From Cryobacterium sp. (GTDB lineage: Bacteria; Actinomycetota; Actinomycetes; Actinomycetales; Microbacteriaceae), in NCBI GenBank assembly GCA_019638935.1, contig JAHBSW010000010.1, forward strand, positions 1 through 64,000: 64,000 nt of DNA. Reading direction: 5' to 3'. Of the stretch, positions 45,977 through 54,665 are shown in pieces. Position 1 is the first letter of the stretch. The number at the start of each line of letters is the position of its first letter. Position numbers and translations under genes: made by a program. The notes below the pieces were generated by a model that had not been told where the DNA came from, made no database searches, and saw only the letters and a program-made list of their open reading frames with translations.

Positions 45977-46411
45977 TTAGGCGCGTACCCAGATGGGCAG
46001 CGTCACTCTGTCGTTGAACGTGATGAACTTGGCGGCGAATCGCTCGCCGGCGACCAGCGTCGCGGGGTCCTCGTCGATGAACCCGAGCATCCGGATGGGA
46101 ACCTCGTCGAGCTGAACGGTTCCCACCGCATAGGGCGTGAGCTCCGAATAGCCCTGCAGCCCGGTCTGTCCGACGACCGTCCAGGAGAACAGCTCCCCGG
46201 TGTGCGGAACGCGCACCCATTCGAGATCGAAGTCGGGCACACCGACAGCCGATCCACGCGGTGGCCACTGCAGCACGCCGTCGCGGGTGCGTTGAACTCG
46301 AAGCTCTCCCGCAGCTGTGCCCTCCCAATACCCCTTCAGGTCGCGTTCGTCGACGTCGGGCAACGGGATGTCGTACTTGGTCAGATCTGTATTGCGACTC
46401 ATATTCGCCAT
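45977..46411 (-). CDS. DUF35-type OB-fold protein without zinc-ribbon cysteines
   Basis: 144 residues. The region where DUF35 proteins keep their CxxC ribbon reads LRVQRTRDGVLQWPPRG, so the zinc ligands are lost while WPPRG and the OB-fold (GELFSWTVVGQTG, LTPYAVGTVQLDE, FIDEDPATLVAGE) remain. It follows the thiolase-like gene at 46419 by seven bases and is the likely partner of that protein, as ChsH2-DUF35 is for Ltp2. The ATG at 46411 is preferred because GAGGAACGG lies just before it. Confidence 0.8.
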   Translation of the reverse strand: MANMSRNTDLTKYDIPLPDVDERDLKGYWEGTAAGELRVQRTRDGVLQWPPRGSAVGVPDFDLEWVRVPHTGELFSWTVVGQTGLQGYSELTPYAVGTVQLDEVPIRMLGFIDEDPATLVAGERFAAKFITFNDRVTLPIWVRA

Positions 46412-46418
46412 CCGTTCC

Positions 46419-47567
46419 TCAGTCGATTCCCAGTACGGCCAGAGCACCGTCGCCCAGGTCGCCCCACCCGGTCACAGCGGCCACGCGCGCTCCCTTGACC
46501 TGTCGTGCGTCGCAGACCCCGCGAAGCTGGCGAACGGCCTCGACGATGTGGTTGATGCCGGCGATGTGGCCTTCTGACATGAGACCGCCGTGCGGGTTCA
46601 CCGGAAGCGATCCACCCAGCGCGATGTGGCCCTCTTCGACGAAAGGCCCTCCCTCGCCACGCTCCACGAAGCCTGCTTCCTCGAGCTGCTGAATCACTTC
46701 GAAGGTGAAGCAGTCGTAGATGAGAGCGAGATCGACATCGGCGGGCTGGAGGCCGGCAGCGGCGAACGCCCGTGGCGCGGCCTTGGTCAAGCCGGTCTGG
46801 AAGAAGTCACGGCGGTTGACGATGTCGTCGGCCGAGTCAGCGTGCCCCTCGGCGACACCGAGCAGGTCGACCGGCGCCGTCTTGCCCGTGACGAGGTCGT
46901 CGCGCGTCACCAGGACGGCGGACGCACCGTCGGTCTCAAGGCAGCAGTCGAACATGAGGTACGGGTCGGCGATGAGCTTCGATGACGCGTACTCCTCCAT
47001 CGTCAAGGGCTTGCCGTACATCATCGCCGCCGGGTTCAAGAGGGCGTGGTTGCGCATGGTGATGGCCACGGCACCCAGCTGCTCGCGCGTCGTTCCGTAC
47101 TCGATCATGTGGCGCCGCGCGAACAGGGCGTACCACTGAGCGGGGGTCGAGAAGCCGTGCGGCTGCTCAAGACCCTCGCGAAACGCGCCACCGGGAACCT
47201 GTGCTCCCAGGCGAGCGGCGACGCGAGCCCCCGATCGACCGTTGCGTGCGACGAAGAGCAGCACGGCATCGGCCTGACCGGATTCGATCGCGAGCTGGGC
47301 CGTCCGCAGCGAGGCGACCGGGCTCGCTCCGCCCATGTGCGTCGACGCGCTGAAGCGGACATCCGTGAGTCCGAGACCGGCGATGAGATCCTCCGAGCTG
47401 GGCCCGATCTTGTAGGGGATCAGTCCGTCGACGTCGCTCGGCTGCAGGCCCGCGTCGTCGATTGCCGCGAAAGCGGCTTGGAGTGCGAGGGTTTGGACGC
47501 TGCGTCCGCTGTCTTTGGAAAAGTCAGTTTGACCCACCCCTGCGATGACCGCCTTTGGTCGTGACAT
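46419..47567 (-). CDS. Thiolase-fold protein without catalytic Cys, Ltp2 aldolase-like
   Basis: 382 residues of the SCP2-thiolase family. Where thiolases have the nucleophilic Cys this has STHMGGASPVASL, and the GHPxGASG motif is replaced by SEGHIAGINH. Both changes are like those of Ltp2, the retro-aldolase that removes the steroid side chain. The tyrosine of LIYDCFTF corresponds to a catalytic Tyr of Ltp2; the second Tyr position appears to be His. An aldolase acting on a branched or ring-attached beta-hydroxyacyl-CoA is plausible. First gene of the 12-gene operon; AAGGAGG precedes ATG 47567. Confidence 0.78.
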   Translation of the reverse strand: MSRPKAVIAGVGQTDFSKDSGRSVQTLALQAAFAAIDDAGLQPSDVDGLIPYKIGPSSEDLIAGLGLTDVRFSASTHMGGASPVASLRTAQLAIESGQADAVLLFVARNGRSGARVAARLGAQVPGGAFREGLEQPHGFSTPAQWYALFARRHMIEYGTTREQLGAVAITMRNHALLNPAAMMYGKPLTMEEYASSKLIADPYLMFDCCLETDGASAVLVTRDDLVTGKTAPVDLLGVAEGHADSADDIVNRRDFFQTGLTKAAPRAFAAAGLQPADVDLALIYDCFTFEVIQQLEEAGFVERGEGGPFVEEGHIALGGSLPVNPHGGLMSEGHIAGINHIVEAVRQLRGVCDARQVKGARVAAVTGWGDLGDGALAVLGID

Positions 47568-47588
47568 TCTGCCTCCTTCAGCTAGGAA

Positions 47589-47598
47589 TACCGTATAC
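47589..47598 (+). promoter_or_regulatory. Operator-like site upstream of the 12-gene operon
   Basis: TACCGTATAC is an exact match to TACNGTATAC, 22 bp before the minus-strand start at 47567, in the 47-bp spacer that separates this operon from the dehydrogenase gene at 47615. Confidence 0.7.
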
Positions 47599-47614
47599 AA
47601 GATGCAGTTTGTCG

Positions 47615-48607
47615 TCAAGACGAGAAACGAGGCAACCCGAAATCATCGGCGACGATGTCCTCGAGCGAGGGCAAAGATGCGTCGAAAGCCCCCACGATGC
47701 GCACATCACGCATGTAGCGACCGATCTCGAACTCCGCCATCTGTCCGTAGCCGCCGTGCACGTGCTGCATCCGCTCAATGGCGATCGTCGAGTTCTCCAC
47801 CGCCACCAGCAAGGCCTGAGCCGCATCCGCATCGGAACGCGAACCCGCATCCCACGCACGGGCGACCTGATCGACGAGGGCCTGCGCCGAGCGATGCAAC
47901 CCGGCAGCGCGGGCGACGATGGAGCGGATCTCCCCGTAGACGCCGATGGGATGACCGAACTGCACCCGCTCCTGCGCGTAGCGCACTCCGAGGGAGATCG
48001 CGCCCGCGGCGAGGCCGCACGCGATCGAGGCTCTCAGAATGCGCACTGCGGAAACGAGTTCGCCGGTGACAGCAGCACCGTCGGGCGCCAGGAACACCGA
48101 ATCGTGGATGGTCTCGCTGAAACCCTCGACCGAGTCGCCCGACTCGCGCCGCTTTGCGATGCTCGCCATCACCGCCGCGCCGCTCGGAGAGACGGCGAGT
48201 ACGCGCGTGGCGGAGTCGGCGTTGAGCACGAAGCGCAACTCGCCCGTGACCGTCCCGCCCTCGAGCTGCGCCTGAGACCAGGTGTTCGGCTCGGGAAAAG
48301 CCAGTGCGGTCGGTGCGTAGCCCTCTGCCTCGCCGAGCCGATTGCCGAGCAGGGTGGGCAGTGCCGCCCAGGCGAGCGAACCCCACGACTCTGCAAGCGT
48401 CGCGGCCAGGCGCGCATCGGCGTAGAGGCCGAGACCGCTGCCGTCCTCGGAACCAGCCGTGAGGTAGCCCAGCTCTCCCAGACTGGTGAGCACACGGTTC
48501 AGGGTCGTGCGGTTGCGCGCGGCCCGATCGCTCGCCAGCCCGGCAAGCTCCGTGTCGAGAACCTCACCGACTGCGGCGATGAGGCTTTCAATGATGTCGT
48601 CGTCCAT
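47615..48607 (-). CDS. Acyl-CoA dehydrogenase-like subunit (short)
   Basis: 330 residues, shorter than the usual 380. The N-terminal domain is reduced, while the C-terminal helical domain is normal (ISLGVRYAQERVQFGHPIG, MQHVHGGYGQMAEFEIGRYMRD over two runs). The catalytic Glu positions are not evident. Small partner subunits of this kind (for example FadE27 and FadE29 of mycobacteria) form heterotetramers with a full-length dehydrogenase. The full-length gene lies just upstream (48614) with a six-base gap. Confidence 0.8.
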   Translation of the reverse strand: MDDDIIESLIAAVGEVLDTELAGLASDRAARNRTTLNRVLTSLGELGYLTAGSEDGSGLGLYADARLAATLAESWGSLAWAALPTLLGNRLGEAEGYAPTALAFPEPNTWSQAQLEGGTVTGELRFVLNADSATRVLAVSPSGAAVMASIAKRRESGDSVEGFSETIHDSVFLAPDGAAVTGELVSAVRILRASIACGLAAGAISLGVRYAQERVQFGHPIGVYGEIRSIVARAAGLHRSAQALVDQVARAWDAGSRSDADAAQALLVAVENSTIAIERMQHVHGGYGQMAEFEIGRYMRDVRIVGAFDASLPSLEDIVADDFGLPRFSS

Positions 48608-48613
48608 GGTGCC

Positions 48614-49774
48614 CTACCACTTCGCCTTCGGCCAGCCGGACTGTCTGGCGAGAATTCTGTGCATGATCTGTTCGCTTCCCGCGGTGACGGTTCCCAGCCG
48701 CGTGTCCCGAGCGTTCCGCGCAAGTCGCGTTCCCGCTCGCACACCGTCGACGCCCGTCAATGTCTGAGCCAGTCTGGTGATCTCGACCGACTTCTTGGTT
48801 GACAGTGTCTTGAGCATGGATATCTCCGACACTGCCGCGTCGCCCCGATCCCACAGCAGGCATGCCTTCTCGAGACCGAGGTCGAGCAGCCAGAGGTCGC
48901 CCAGCGCCGCAGCGAGCGGCCCCTGAAACCCCTGCGTCGCGAGAGCCGGCTCACCCGAGATGGTCGACTGGCTCGCCCATGCGACCGCGTCGTCCCACGA
49001 GTCGCGAGCGAGCTGAATCGCTCGCGCACAGGACAGGATGCGCTCGCCGTTCAGTACCCGCATCGCCTTGCGGAATCCGTCGTGAGGATCGCCGACGACG
49101 CGGTGCGCGGGAACGTAGACCTCGTCGAACTCGATCTCCGTGGTATCCGATGCCCGGGCGGATTCCTTGTCCAGCTTGCGCGCCGTGTAGCCGGGCTGGT
49201 TCGTGTCGAGCAGGAACAGGCCGATTCCGTCGGATGTCTTCGCGACGACGAGCAGGTCGGTCGCGATGGTTCCGTTCGTGATGAACATCTTGCTGCCCGA
49301 GATGCGCCAGCCGTCGCCGTCGGGAACCGCACGGGTGCGGATCGAAGCGACGTCGGATCCGGCATCCGGTTCGCTCATGCAGATGCCCACGATGCGCTCA
49401 CCACGCATCATGGGCTTGCCCACTTCTTCGATCGCCTCGGGCGACCCGAACTCGAAGACGGCGATGCGCACGATGAAGAACGGAACGACCGACATCGTGA
49501 TACCCGCGCCGGCGCGAGCGAGCTCTTGCACGACCATCACCTCTGAGGTGCGGCCGCCGCCCTCGCCGCCCTCACTCGCCGGGGCGCCGATCGCCAGGAA
49601 TCCGGCCTCACCGAGGAGTCGATACACCTCGACGGGAAAGACCTGAGTTGCCTCGGCAGCCTCCACCAGCGGGGCGATCGAGCTCTCCACGAGCTCGCGC
49701 AGGTCGCTGCGCCGGGATTGGGCGATCGCCGCCCACGGGGACAGTGGCTCTACCGAGCCGATAACGTCAGTCAC
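48614..49774 (-). CDS. Acyl-CoA dehydrogenase, full-length partner subunit
   Basis: 386 residues. MSEPDAGSDVASIRT is the FAD/substrate motif, MFITNGTIATDL follows, and VLNGERILSCAR carries a Glu at the alternative IVD/LCAD catalytic position. The C-terminal motif reads TAGSEQIMHRILAR, without the MCAD-type Glu, which agrees with that. Together with the short subunit at 47615 it probably forms an alpha2beta2 dehydrogenase for a bulky or branched acyl-CoA. Its start overlaps the CaiB stop (ATGA). Confidence 0.83.
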   Translation of the reverse strand: MTDVIGSVEPLSPWAAIAQSRRSDLRELVESSIAPLVEAAEATQVFPVEVYRLLGEAGFLAIGAPASEGGEGGGRTSEVMVVQELARAGAGITMSVVPFFIVRIAVFEFGSPEAIEEVGKPMMRGERIVGICMSEPDAGSDVASIRTRAVPDGDGWRISGSKMFITNGTIATDLLVVAKTSDGIGLFLLDTNQPGYTARKLDKESARASDTTEIEFDEVYVPAHRVVGDPHDGFRKAMRVLNGERILSCARAIQLARDSWDDAVAWASQSTISGEPALATQGFQGPLAAALGDLWLLDLGLEKACLLWDRGDAAVSEISMLKTLSTKKSVEITRLAQTLTGVDGVRAGTRLARNARDTRLGTVTAGSEQIMHRILARQSGWPKAKW

Positions 49775-50844
49775 GTCTCCTCCAGTCGTTCGTCAAGCGA
49801 CGGCGCCGGCCGTGAGGAATCCGGCGGTGTCGCGGATAGGTGAATGGGGCTGTTGAGCCGGGAATCGGCGAGGAGTCCCGATTCGACGATCCGCGCGTCA
49901 GCAGCGACCTCGCTCAGCGGATTGACCGGCCCGAAGCACACGCCCTCGTGCTCGAGCAGGGCGGCCCATGCGTCTCGATCCTGAGTCGCGAAGAGGTTCT
50001 CGAGCTCCCGTGCGACTCTCGATGGGTCGCTCTGTCGCAGCTCGATGAGCTCGTCACGCCCGAGGAGCCTGCAGACCTTCTCCCAGAACCTGGTTTCGAG
50101 ACCGGCGAGAACGAACCAGCGTCCGTCGCGGGCTCGATACGCGCGATAGGCGGGGTCGCCGCCGAGGTTGAGATCCTTGCCCGGTTCCGGAACGGCGCCT
50201 GCGAGCGCCTTCACGAGCTGCGGCGCGGCCATCGCCAGCGCTCCCCCGAGCAGGCTGACACCGACGCGCTGACCGATGCCGGTGCGTTCCCGATAGTGCA
50301 CGGCCGCGAGAATGCCGACAGCGGCGTGCAGACCCGCCGAGATATCGCCGAAAAGTGGGCCCGCGCTGATCACGCTTCCTGCAGCGTCCCGGAGCTGGTC
50401 CAGCACCCCCGCTCTCGCGACGGAGTCGAGGTCGTGTCCAGGAACTCCCACAGACTCTGCCGAGTCGCCCACCGCCGCGATGGAGCAGTAGATGATCCTC
50501 GGATTGACTCGTTGGCAGGCCTCGTAGTCGACACCGAGCCGGTGCGCCGCACCCGGGGCAAATCCCTCGATGACGATGTCGGCGACGGCGACGAGTTCGA
50601 AGAGCCTGTCGCGGTCGGCCGTCGTCTTGAGATCGAGTACGAGGCTGGACTTGCCCCGGCCGATCCACGCATGCAGTGCGCTGTCGTCGCCGCGACGGTA
50701 GGGGAGACTGCGCGAGGGATCTCCGCCCGGCGGCTCGACCTGAATGACGCGTGCGCCGAGATCGGCGAGAAGCATCGATGCATAGGGACCGGGCACGAAA
50801 GAGGTGAGGTCAATGACAGTGAGCCCAGCGAGCGCTGCGGGCAT
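49771..50844 (-). CDS. CaiB/BaiF-family CoA-transferase
   Basis: 357 residues of family III: LTVIDLTSFVPGPYASMLL at the start, RGKSSLVLDLKT, His in GHDLDS, and the catalytic Asp in FGDISAG (about 178). It transfers CoA between acids, or racemises a 2-methyl branch as MCR does; both residues (His, Asp) are present. It leads the operon CaiB-ACAD-ACAD. ATG 50844 has GAGGAGG upstream, and a TACNGTATAC-like site 29 bp away is shared with the divergent CaiB gene. Confidence 0.85.
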   Translation of the reverse strand: MPAALAGLTVIDLTSFVPGPYASMLLADLGARVIQVEPPGGDPSRSLPYRRGDDSALHAWIGRGKSSLVLDLKTTADRDRLFELVAVADIVIEGFAPGAAHRLGVDYEACQRVNPRIIYCSIAAVGDSAESVGVPGHDLDSVARAGVLDQLRDAAGSVISAGPLFGDISAGLHAAVGILAAVHYRERTGIGQRVGVSLLGGALAMAAPQLVKALAGAVPEPGKDLNLGGDPAYRAYRARDGRWFVLAGLETRFWEKVCRLLGRDELIELRQSDPSRVARELENLFATQDRDAWAALLEHEGVCFGPVNPLSEVAADARIVESGLLADSRLNSPIHLSATPPDSSRPAPSLDERLEET

Positions 50845-50872
50845 CGAATACCTCCTCGTACCTAGTACTGTA

Positions 50873-50882
50873 CACCGTATAC
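50873..50882 (+). promoter_or_regulatory. Operator-like site between two divergent CaiB genes
   Basis: CACCGTATAC matches TACNGTATAC at eight of nine fixed bases. It is 29 bp from the minus-strand start (50844) and 51 bp from the plus-strand start (50933), so one site could control both. A second half-like TACTGTAC lies at 50866-50873. Confidence 0.65.
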
Positions 50883-50932
50883 CAAGAGCGATAGTGTTTC
50901 CATGGCTGTACCCCGACGATAAGGAACCAGCG

Positions 50933-52078
50933 ATGCACGCGGAGTCGGATGAGACGGTCTGGCGCCCCCTCCACGGCGTGAAGGTTCTCGACCTCACGAC
51001 GATGCTTCCCGGACCGTTCGCATCGCAGATACTCGTCGACCTCGGCGCCACCGTGATCAAAGTCGAACGCTCCCCCGGTGGTGACGCCATGCGCCACATT
51101 CAACCCCACATGTTCGAGTCGTTCAATCGGGGCAAGTCGTCCATCGCGCTCGACCTCAAGAACCCCGCCGATGTCGAGGTGCTGCTGAGCCTCGCCGCCG
51201 AGGCGGATGTCTTCATGGAGGGCTTCAGACCGGGCGTGCTCGAGCGGCTCGGCGTGGGCTTCGCGGCCATCTCGGCGAAACAGCCGAAGGTCGTCTACGT
51301 ATCGCTCAGTGGCTGGGGGCAGTCCGGTCCGCTCGTGAATGATCCGGGTCACAACGGCACCTTCATGGCGCGGTCCGGTGCGACGTTCCTGACCGGAGAG
51401 CCCTCGTCGCCCCCGGGGGACGCGCCCGTTCCCGTGGGCGACCTTGGCGCATCCCTCTACGCGGTCATCGGCATACTCGCCGCTCTGCGCGACCCCCATC
51501 GAACGGCCCGCCAGCTCGATGTCTCTCTGTTCGGGAGCGTGCTGTCGTTCATGACTCCGCGTCTCGCCGAATACATCGGAAGCGAGGCCACCAGCCGCGA
51601 AGACGTGATGCTTCGTCCCGCGAATGGGGTGTTCGCGGTGGCGGACGGCTACGTGCTCATCGCCGCGGTAGAAGACCACTTCTGGGGTCCGCTGTGCCGG
51701 GCGCTCGGACTCGACGACCTCGCAGCAGACGGCGAGCTCGCACGCTACGAGCTGCGCAAGGCGAGGGCGAGCGAGCTCAATGAGCGCATCTCGCGCGCCG
51801 TAGCCGACCGTGGACGCGACGAACTCGTCGACCTGCTGCGCGCGCACGACGTTCCGGTCTCTCCCGTTCTGAGTCCCGTCGAGGTGATGTCGGATGCCCA
51901 GGTGATCCACCTCGGCAGGCTCGCATCCGACCGACCGGTCCGTTCCTTCGTCCCGATCGACGGAGTGAAGCTGGTCGAAGCGGGTGACACTGAGCCTCTC
52001 GATGCGTCAGGCCCCGCGATCAGGGCCGAGGGGTGGTCGGCGCGAGCGGCCAACCCCTTCCCCTCCGACGCAGGCTGA
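50933..52078 (+). CDS. CaiB/BaiF-family CoA-transferase, second copy
   Basis: 381 residues, family III fold: LHGVKVLDLTTMLPGPFASQ, NRGKSSIALDLKNP, His in GHNGTF, and the catalytic Asp in VGDLGAS. ATG 50933 (AAGGAA upstream) gives MHAESDETVW; the longer frame is not supported. It may activate a different acid or epimerise a methyl branch. Its 3' end overlaps the convergent MFS gene by 59 bp, more than usual. Confidence 0.85.
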   Translation: MHAESDETVWRPLHGVKVLDLTTMLPGPFASQILVDLGATVIKVERSPGGDAMRHIQPHMFESFNRGKSSIALDLKNPADVEVLLSLAAEADVFMEGFRPGVLERLGVGFAAISAKQPKVVYVSLSGWGQSGPLVNDPGHNGTFMARSGATFLTGEPSSPPGDAPVPVGDLGASLYAVIGILAALRDPHRTARQLDVSLFGSVLSFMTPRLAEYIGSEATSREDVMLRPANGVFAVADGYVLIAAVEDHFWGPLCRALGLDDLAADGELARYELRKARASELNERISRAVADRGRDELVDLLRAHDVPVSPVLSPVEVMSDAQVIHLGRLASDRPVRSFVPIDGVKLVEAGDTEPLDASGPAIRAEGWSARAANPFPSDAG

Positions 52079-53471
52079 CCGCCGACATCCAGAGCGCGAT
52101 CACGGCCAGCACCACACACGCCATCATCGCGTAGAGAAACGCGGGCCGAGCCAGTGTCAACGACGTTCCGGGGGGCGCAAGAGCCAGATAGATCGTGCTC
52201 GTCGCCGCGATGCCGATGGCGGTTCCGACGCGCTGCCCCAGCTGGTTGATCGATCCCGCGACGCCAGCATGCGCGGCAGGAATCTCCGACAGCGAGAAGG
52301 TCTGATTCTGTGCGCTCAAGCCGCCGACCCCGAGACCGGTGATCCCCCAGCTGACGGCGATCGCCCATCCCGCGGTCTCGGGAGGAAACGCGAAGCCGAC
52401 CACCGCGGTGAGAGAGATCGCGACGATCATGATCGAGAATCCGAGAACCTGGTAGCCCAGGCCCATCCGCACACTGAGCCGGGGGCTGAGGGATGCCGAG
52501 GCGATGTAGGTGGCCGCGTAGGGCAGCGTGAGCAGGCCGGCGAAGAGAGGGCTGATGCCCAAACCCTCTTGAACGAAGATGTTCATGAGCAGAAACGCCG
52601 ACGCGAGGGCGCCGAAGTACAAGGTCGTCAGTGTGGTGCCCAAGCGAAACGACGGCACACGCATGAGTTCGACGTCGACGACGGGCGATTTTCCGCGCGC
52701 GACATAGGAGCGTTCCCAGCGCACGAAGACCCAGAACAGCACGGCGGCGACAGCGAGCAGAGCCCAGCGAGCGGGCACGTCGTGGCCTCGACCCGTGGTG
52801 AGCACGAACGGGGTGATGAAGGCCGCGATCGCGAGTCCGAGAATCGACGTGCCGACGAGGTCGAGTTCACGGCGACGACCCGGGCCGCTCTCGTCGCGCG
52901 GCAGAGAGAGGATGGCGAAAGGAAGCACCGCAAGTCCGAGCGGCACATTCATGAGCCAGATGAACCGCCATCCCCAGTCCTCTCCGCCGACCGTGATGAG
53001 CACACCGCCCAGAGTCGGCCCCAGTGCTACGCACAGCCCGGTGATGACACCGATGATGCCGAATGCGCGAGCTCTCGCCGTTCCCGTGTAGAGCTGTTGG
53101 ATGATGCCGAGCACCTGAGGCATGAGTATGCCAGCGACGACTCCCTGAGCGAGCCGCCCGAGCACGAGCTGCCATGACTCCATCGCGAGGCTGCAGGCGA
53201 GGCTCGTGACGACGAAGAGCACGAGACCCACGATGAGCGTGCTGCGCCGCGAGCGCACATCGCCGAATCGCCCGGCAGGAATGAGCGCCAGGCCGAAGGA
53301 CAGCGCGTAGCCGACGACGATGAGCTGAAGGTCCGCTGGGGACGCCTCCAAGCCGCGTTCGATCGCCGTGAGAGTGACGTTGATCTTGGAGAGATCGAGC
53401 AGCGTCAGGGCGGCGATGATCACGCAGATCGCGAACGCTGGGCTGCGCGAGGTGCCCAAGGAGGGGTTCAT
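52020..53471 (-). CDS. MFS transporter, DHA2 (14-helix) type
   Basis: 483 residues with about 14 transmembrane helices. GRFGDVRSRRSTLIVG after helix 2 is motif A of drug:proton antiporters, and the LGPTLGGVLI stretch is motif C of DHA2 exporters. It probably exports the substrate, a toxic intermediate or an overflow product. It starts at ATG 53471, seven bases from a TACNGTATAC site shared with the divergent dehydrogenase gene. Confidence 0.85.
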   Translation of the reverse strand: MNPSLGTSRSPAFAICVIIAALTLLDLSKINVTLTAIERGLEASPADLQLIVVGYALSFGLALIPAGRFGDVRSRRSTLIVGLVLFVVTSLACSLAMESWQLVLGRLAQGVVAGILMPQVLGIIQQLYTGTARARAFGIIGVITGLCVALGPTLGGVLITVGGEDWGWRFIWLMNVPLGLAVLPFAILSLPRDESGPGRRRELDLVGTSILGLAIAAFITPFVLTTGRGHDVPARWALLAVAAVLFWVFVRWERSYVARGKSPVVDVELMRVPSFRLGTTLTTLYFGALASAFLLMNIFVQEGLGISPLFAGLLTLPYAATYIASASLSPRLSVRMGLGYQVLGFSIMIVAISLTAVVGFAFPPETAGWAIAVSWGITGLGVGGLSAQNQTFSLSEIPAAHAGVAGSINQLGQRVGTAIGIAATSTIYLALAPPGTSLTLARPAFLYAMMACVVLAVIALWMSAVSLRRRGRGWPLAPTTPRP

Positions 53472-53477
53472 TTGGAC

Positions 53478-53487
53478 TACAGTATAC
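53478..53487 (+). promoter_or_regulatory. Operator-like site between the MFS and dehydrogenase genes
   Basis: TACAGTATAC is an exact match to TACNGTATAC, seven bases from the MFS start (53471) and 48 from the dehydrogenase start (53535). The AAA that follows is also present at the gntR site. Confidence 0.7.
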
Positions 53488-53534
53488 AAATACGGTTTCG
53501 GCCGTGACTCTCGCACTCGCGCAATGGAGCAGCC

Positions 53535-54635
53535 ATGTCAGCACCGAATCTGGGCCTCGCCACGACTCCCGAGCGCATGCGCGCCACCCGCATCGACCGC
53601 TTCGGCGGGCCCGACGTCATCGAGTTCGACCGGCAGCCCGTGCCACGGCCCGGTCCCGCGGAGGCTCTGCTGCAGGTCGCCTACTGCGGAATCTGCCGTC
53701 ACGACCTGCTCACCCGCCAAGGGGCGTTCCCGCGCAGCCTCCTGCCCGTCACCCTCGGGCACCAGATCAGCGGCCGCATCGTCGAACTCGGGAGCACCGT
53801 GACATCCTTCGTCGTCGGCGACCGGGTCATGACGATGCCGCTCGTAGGCTGTGGCAGCTGCGCATCCTGTGACACCGAGAACGACGCCCACTGCCTGACC
53901 GACAACCCGAAGTTCCTCGGCGAAGACTACGACGGTGGTTATGCGGAGTACGTCGTCGTTCCCGAGCGCGCACTTGTCGCCGTTCCCGCCGATGTCCCCC
54001 TCGCCACTGCATCCATCCTCACCTGCACCTTCGGAACCGCCTACCACGCCGTCGTCACCCGGGGTGAGCTTCGACCGGGCGAGCTCGTCGTCGTGACAGG
54101 AGCCTCGGGCGGTATCGGTTCGCACGTGGTGCGACTCGCGAGCGCACTGGGGGCCACGGTCGTCGGGGTCGTGTCGTCGGCCCAGAACGCCGAGGTCGCC
54201 CTGGCGGCGGGAGCGAGCGATGTGATCGTCGACCCAGATCGTCGATTCGCCGAAGAACTGCGCACGCGCCATGGTCGACGCGCCGACCTCGTCTGCGACG
54301 TCGTCGGCGCACCGACGCTGCGGGAGTCCCTGCGATCCGTGCGCACCGGCGGCCGAGTGGTCGTCGTGGGAAACGTGCTCGGCACCGAGGCCACCATTCC
54401 TCCCGCGTATCTCATTCTCAAGGAGATCTCGCTCCTGGGAACGAAGTCGTGCACACGACAGGAGATGCTGGCTGTCCTCGAACTCGTGCGCGCTGGCACC
54501 ATCAGCGCTTCGGATGTCGACATTCACCCCTTCAGCGAGATCCCCGCCCTGCACCAGCAGATGGAGCGCGAGGGAATCTCGGGCCGCGCCGTGGTCGCTA
54601 TCGCCGGCGCGGAGCTCGCCGGTGCCGGATTCTAG
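53535..54635 (+). CDS. Zinc-dependent MDR alcohol dehydrogenase
   Basis: 366 residues of the medium-chain dehydrogenase family. The catalytic zinc ligands are in CGICRHD and GHQISG (the usual GHE is GHQ), and the structural zinc loop is CGSCASCDTENDAHC (about 108-122). The Rossmann motif is TGASGGIGSH (about 188-197). It probably oxidises a ring or side-chain hydroxyl in the cytoplasm with NAD(P). The family also includes 6-hydroxycyclohex-1-enecarboxyl-CoA dehydrogenase, but the sequence alone does not show this specificity. Confidence 0.83.
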   Translation: MSAPNLGLATTPERMRATRIDRFGGPDVIEFDRQPVPRPGPAEALLQVAYCGICRHDLLTRQGAFPRSLLPVTLGHQISGRIVELGSTVTSFVVGDRVMTMPLVGCGSCASCDTENDAHCLTDNPKFLGEDYDGGYAEYVVVPERALVAVPADVPLATASILTCTFGTAYHAVVTRGELRPGELVVVTGASGGIGSHVVRLASALGATVVGVVSSAQNAEVALAAGASDVIVDPDRRFAEELRTRHGRRADLVCDVVGAPTLRESLRSVRTGGRVVVVGNVLGTEATIPPAYLILKEISLLGTKSCTRQEMLAVLELVRAGTISASDVDIHPFSEIPALHQQMEREGISGRAVVAIAGAELAGAGF

Positions 54636-54665
54636 GACGGCGGGCCCAGAACGCTGGGATCGGTC

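Noticed and set aside
50933..52078. Apparent loss of the catalytic Asp in the second CaiB (GHN in place of GHD)
   Set aside because: The position that differs is next to the His. The transferase/racemase Asp is the one in VGDLGAS, which is present.
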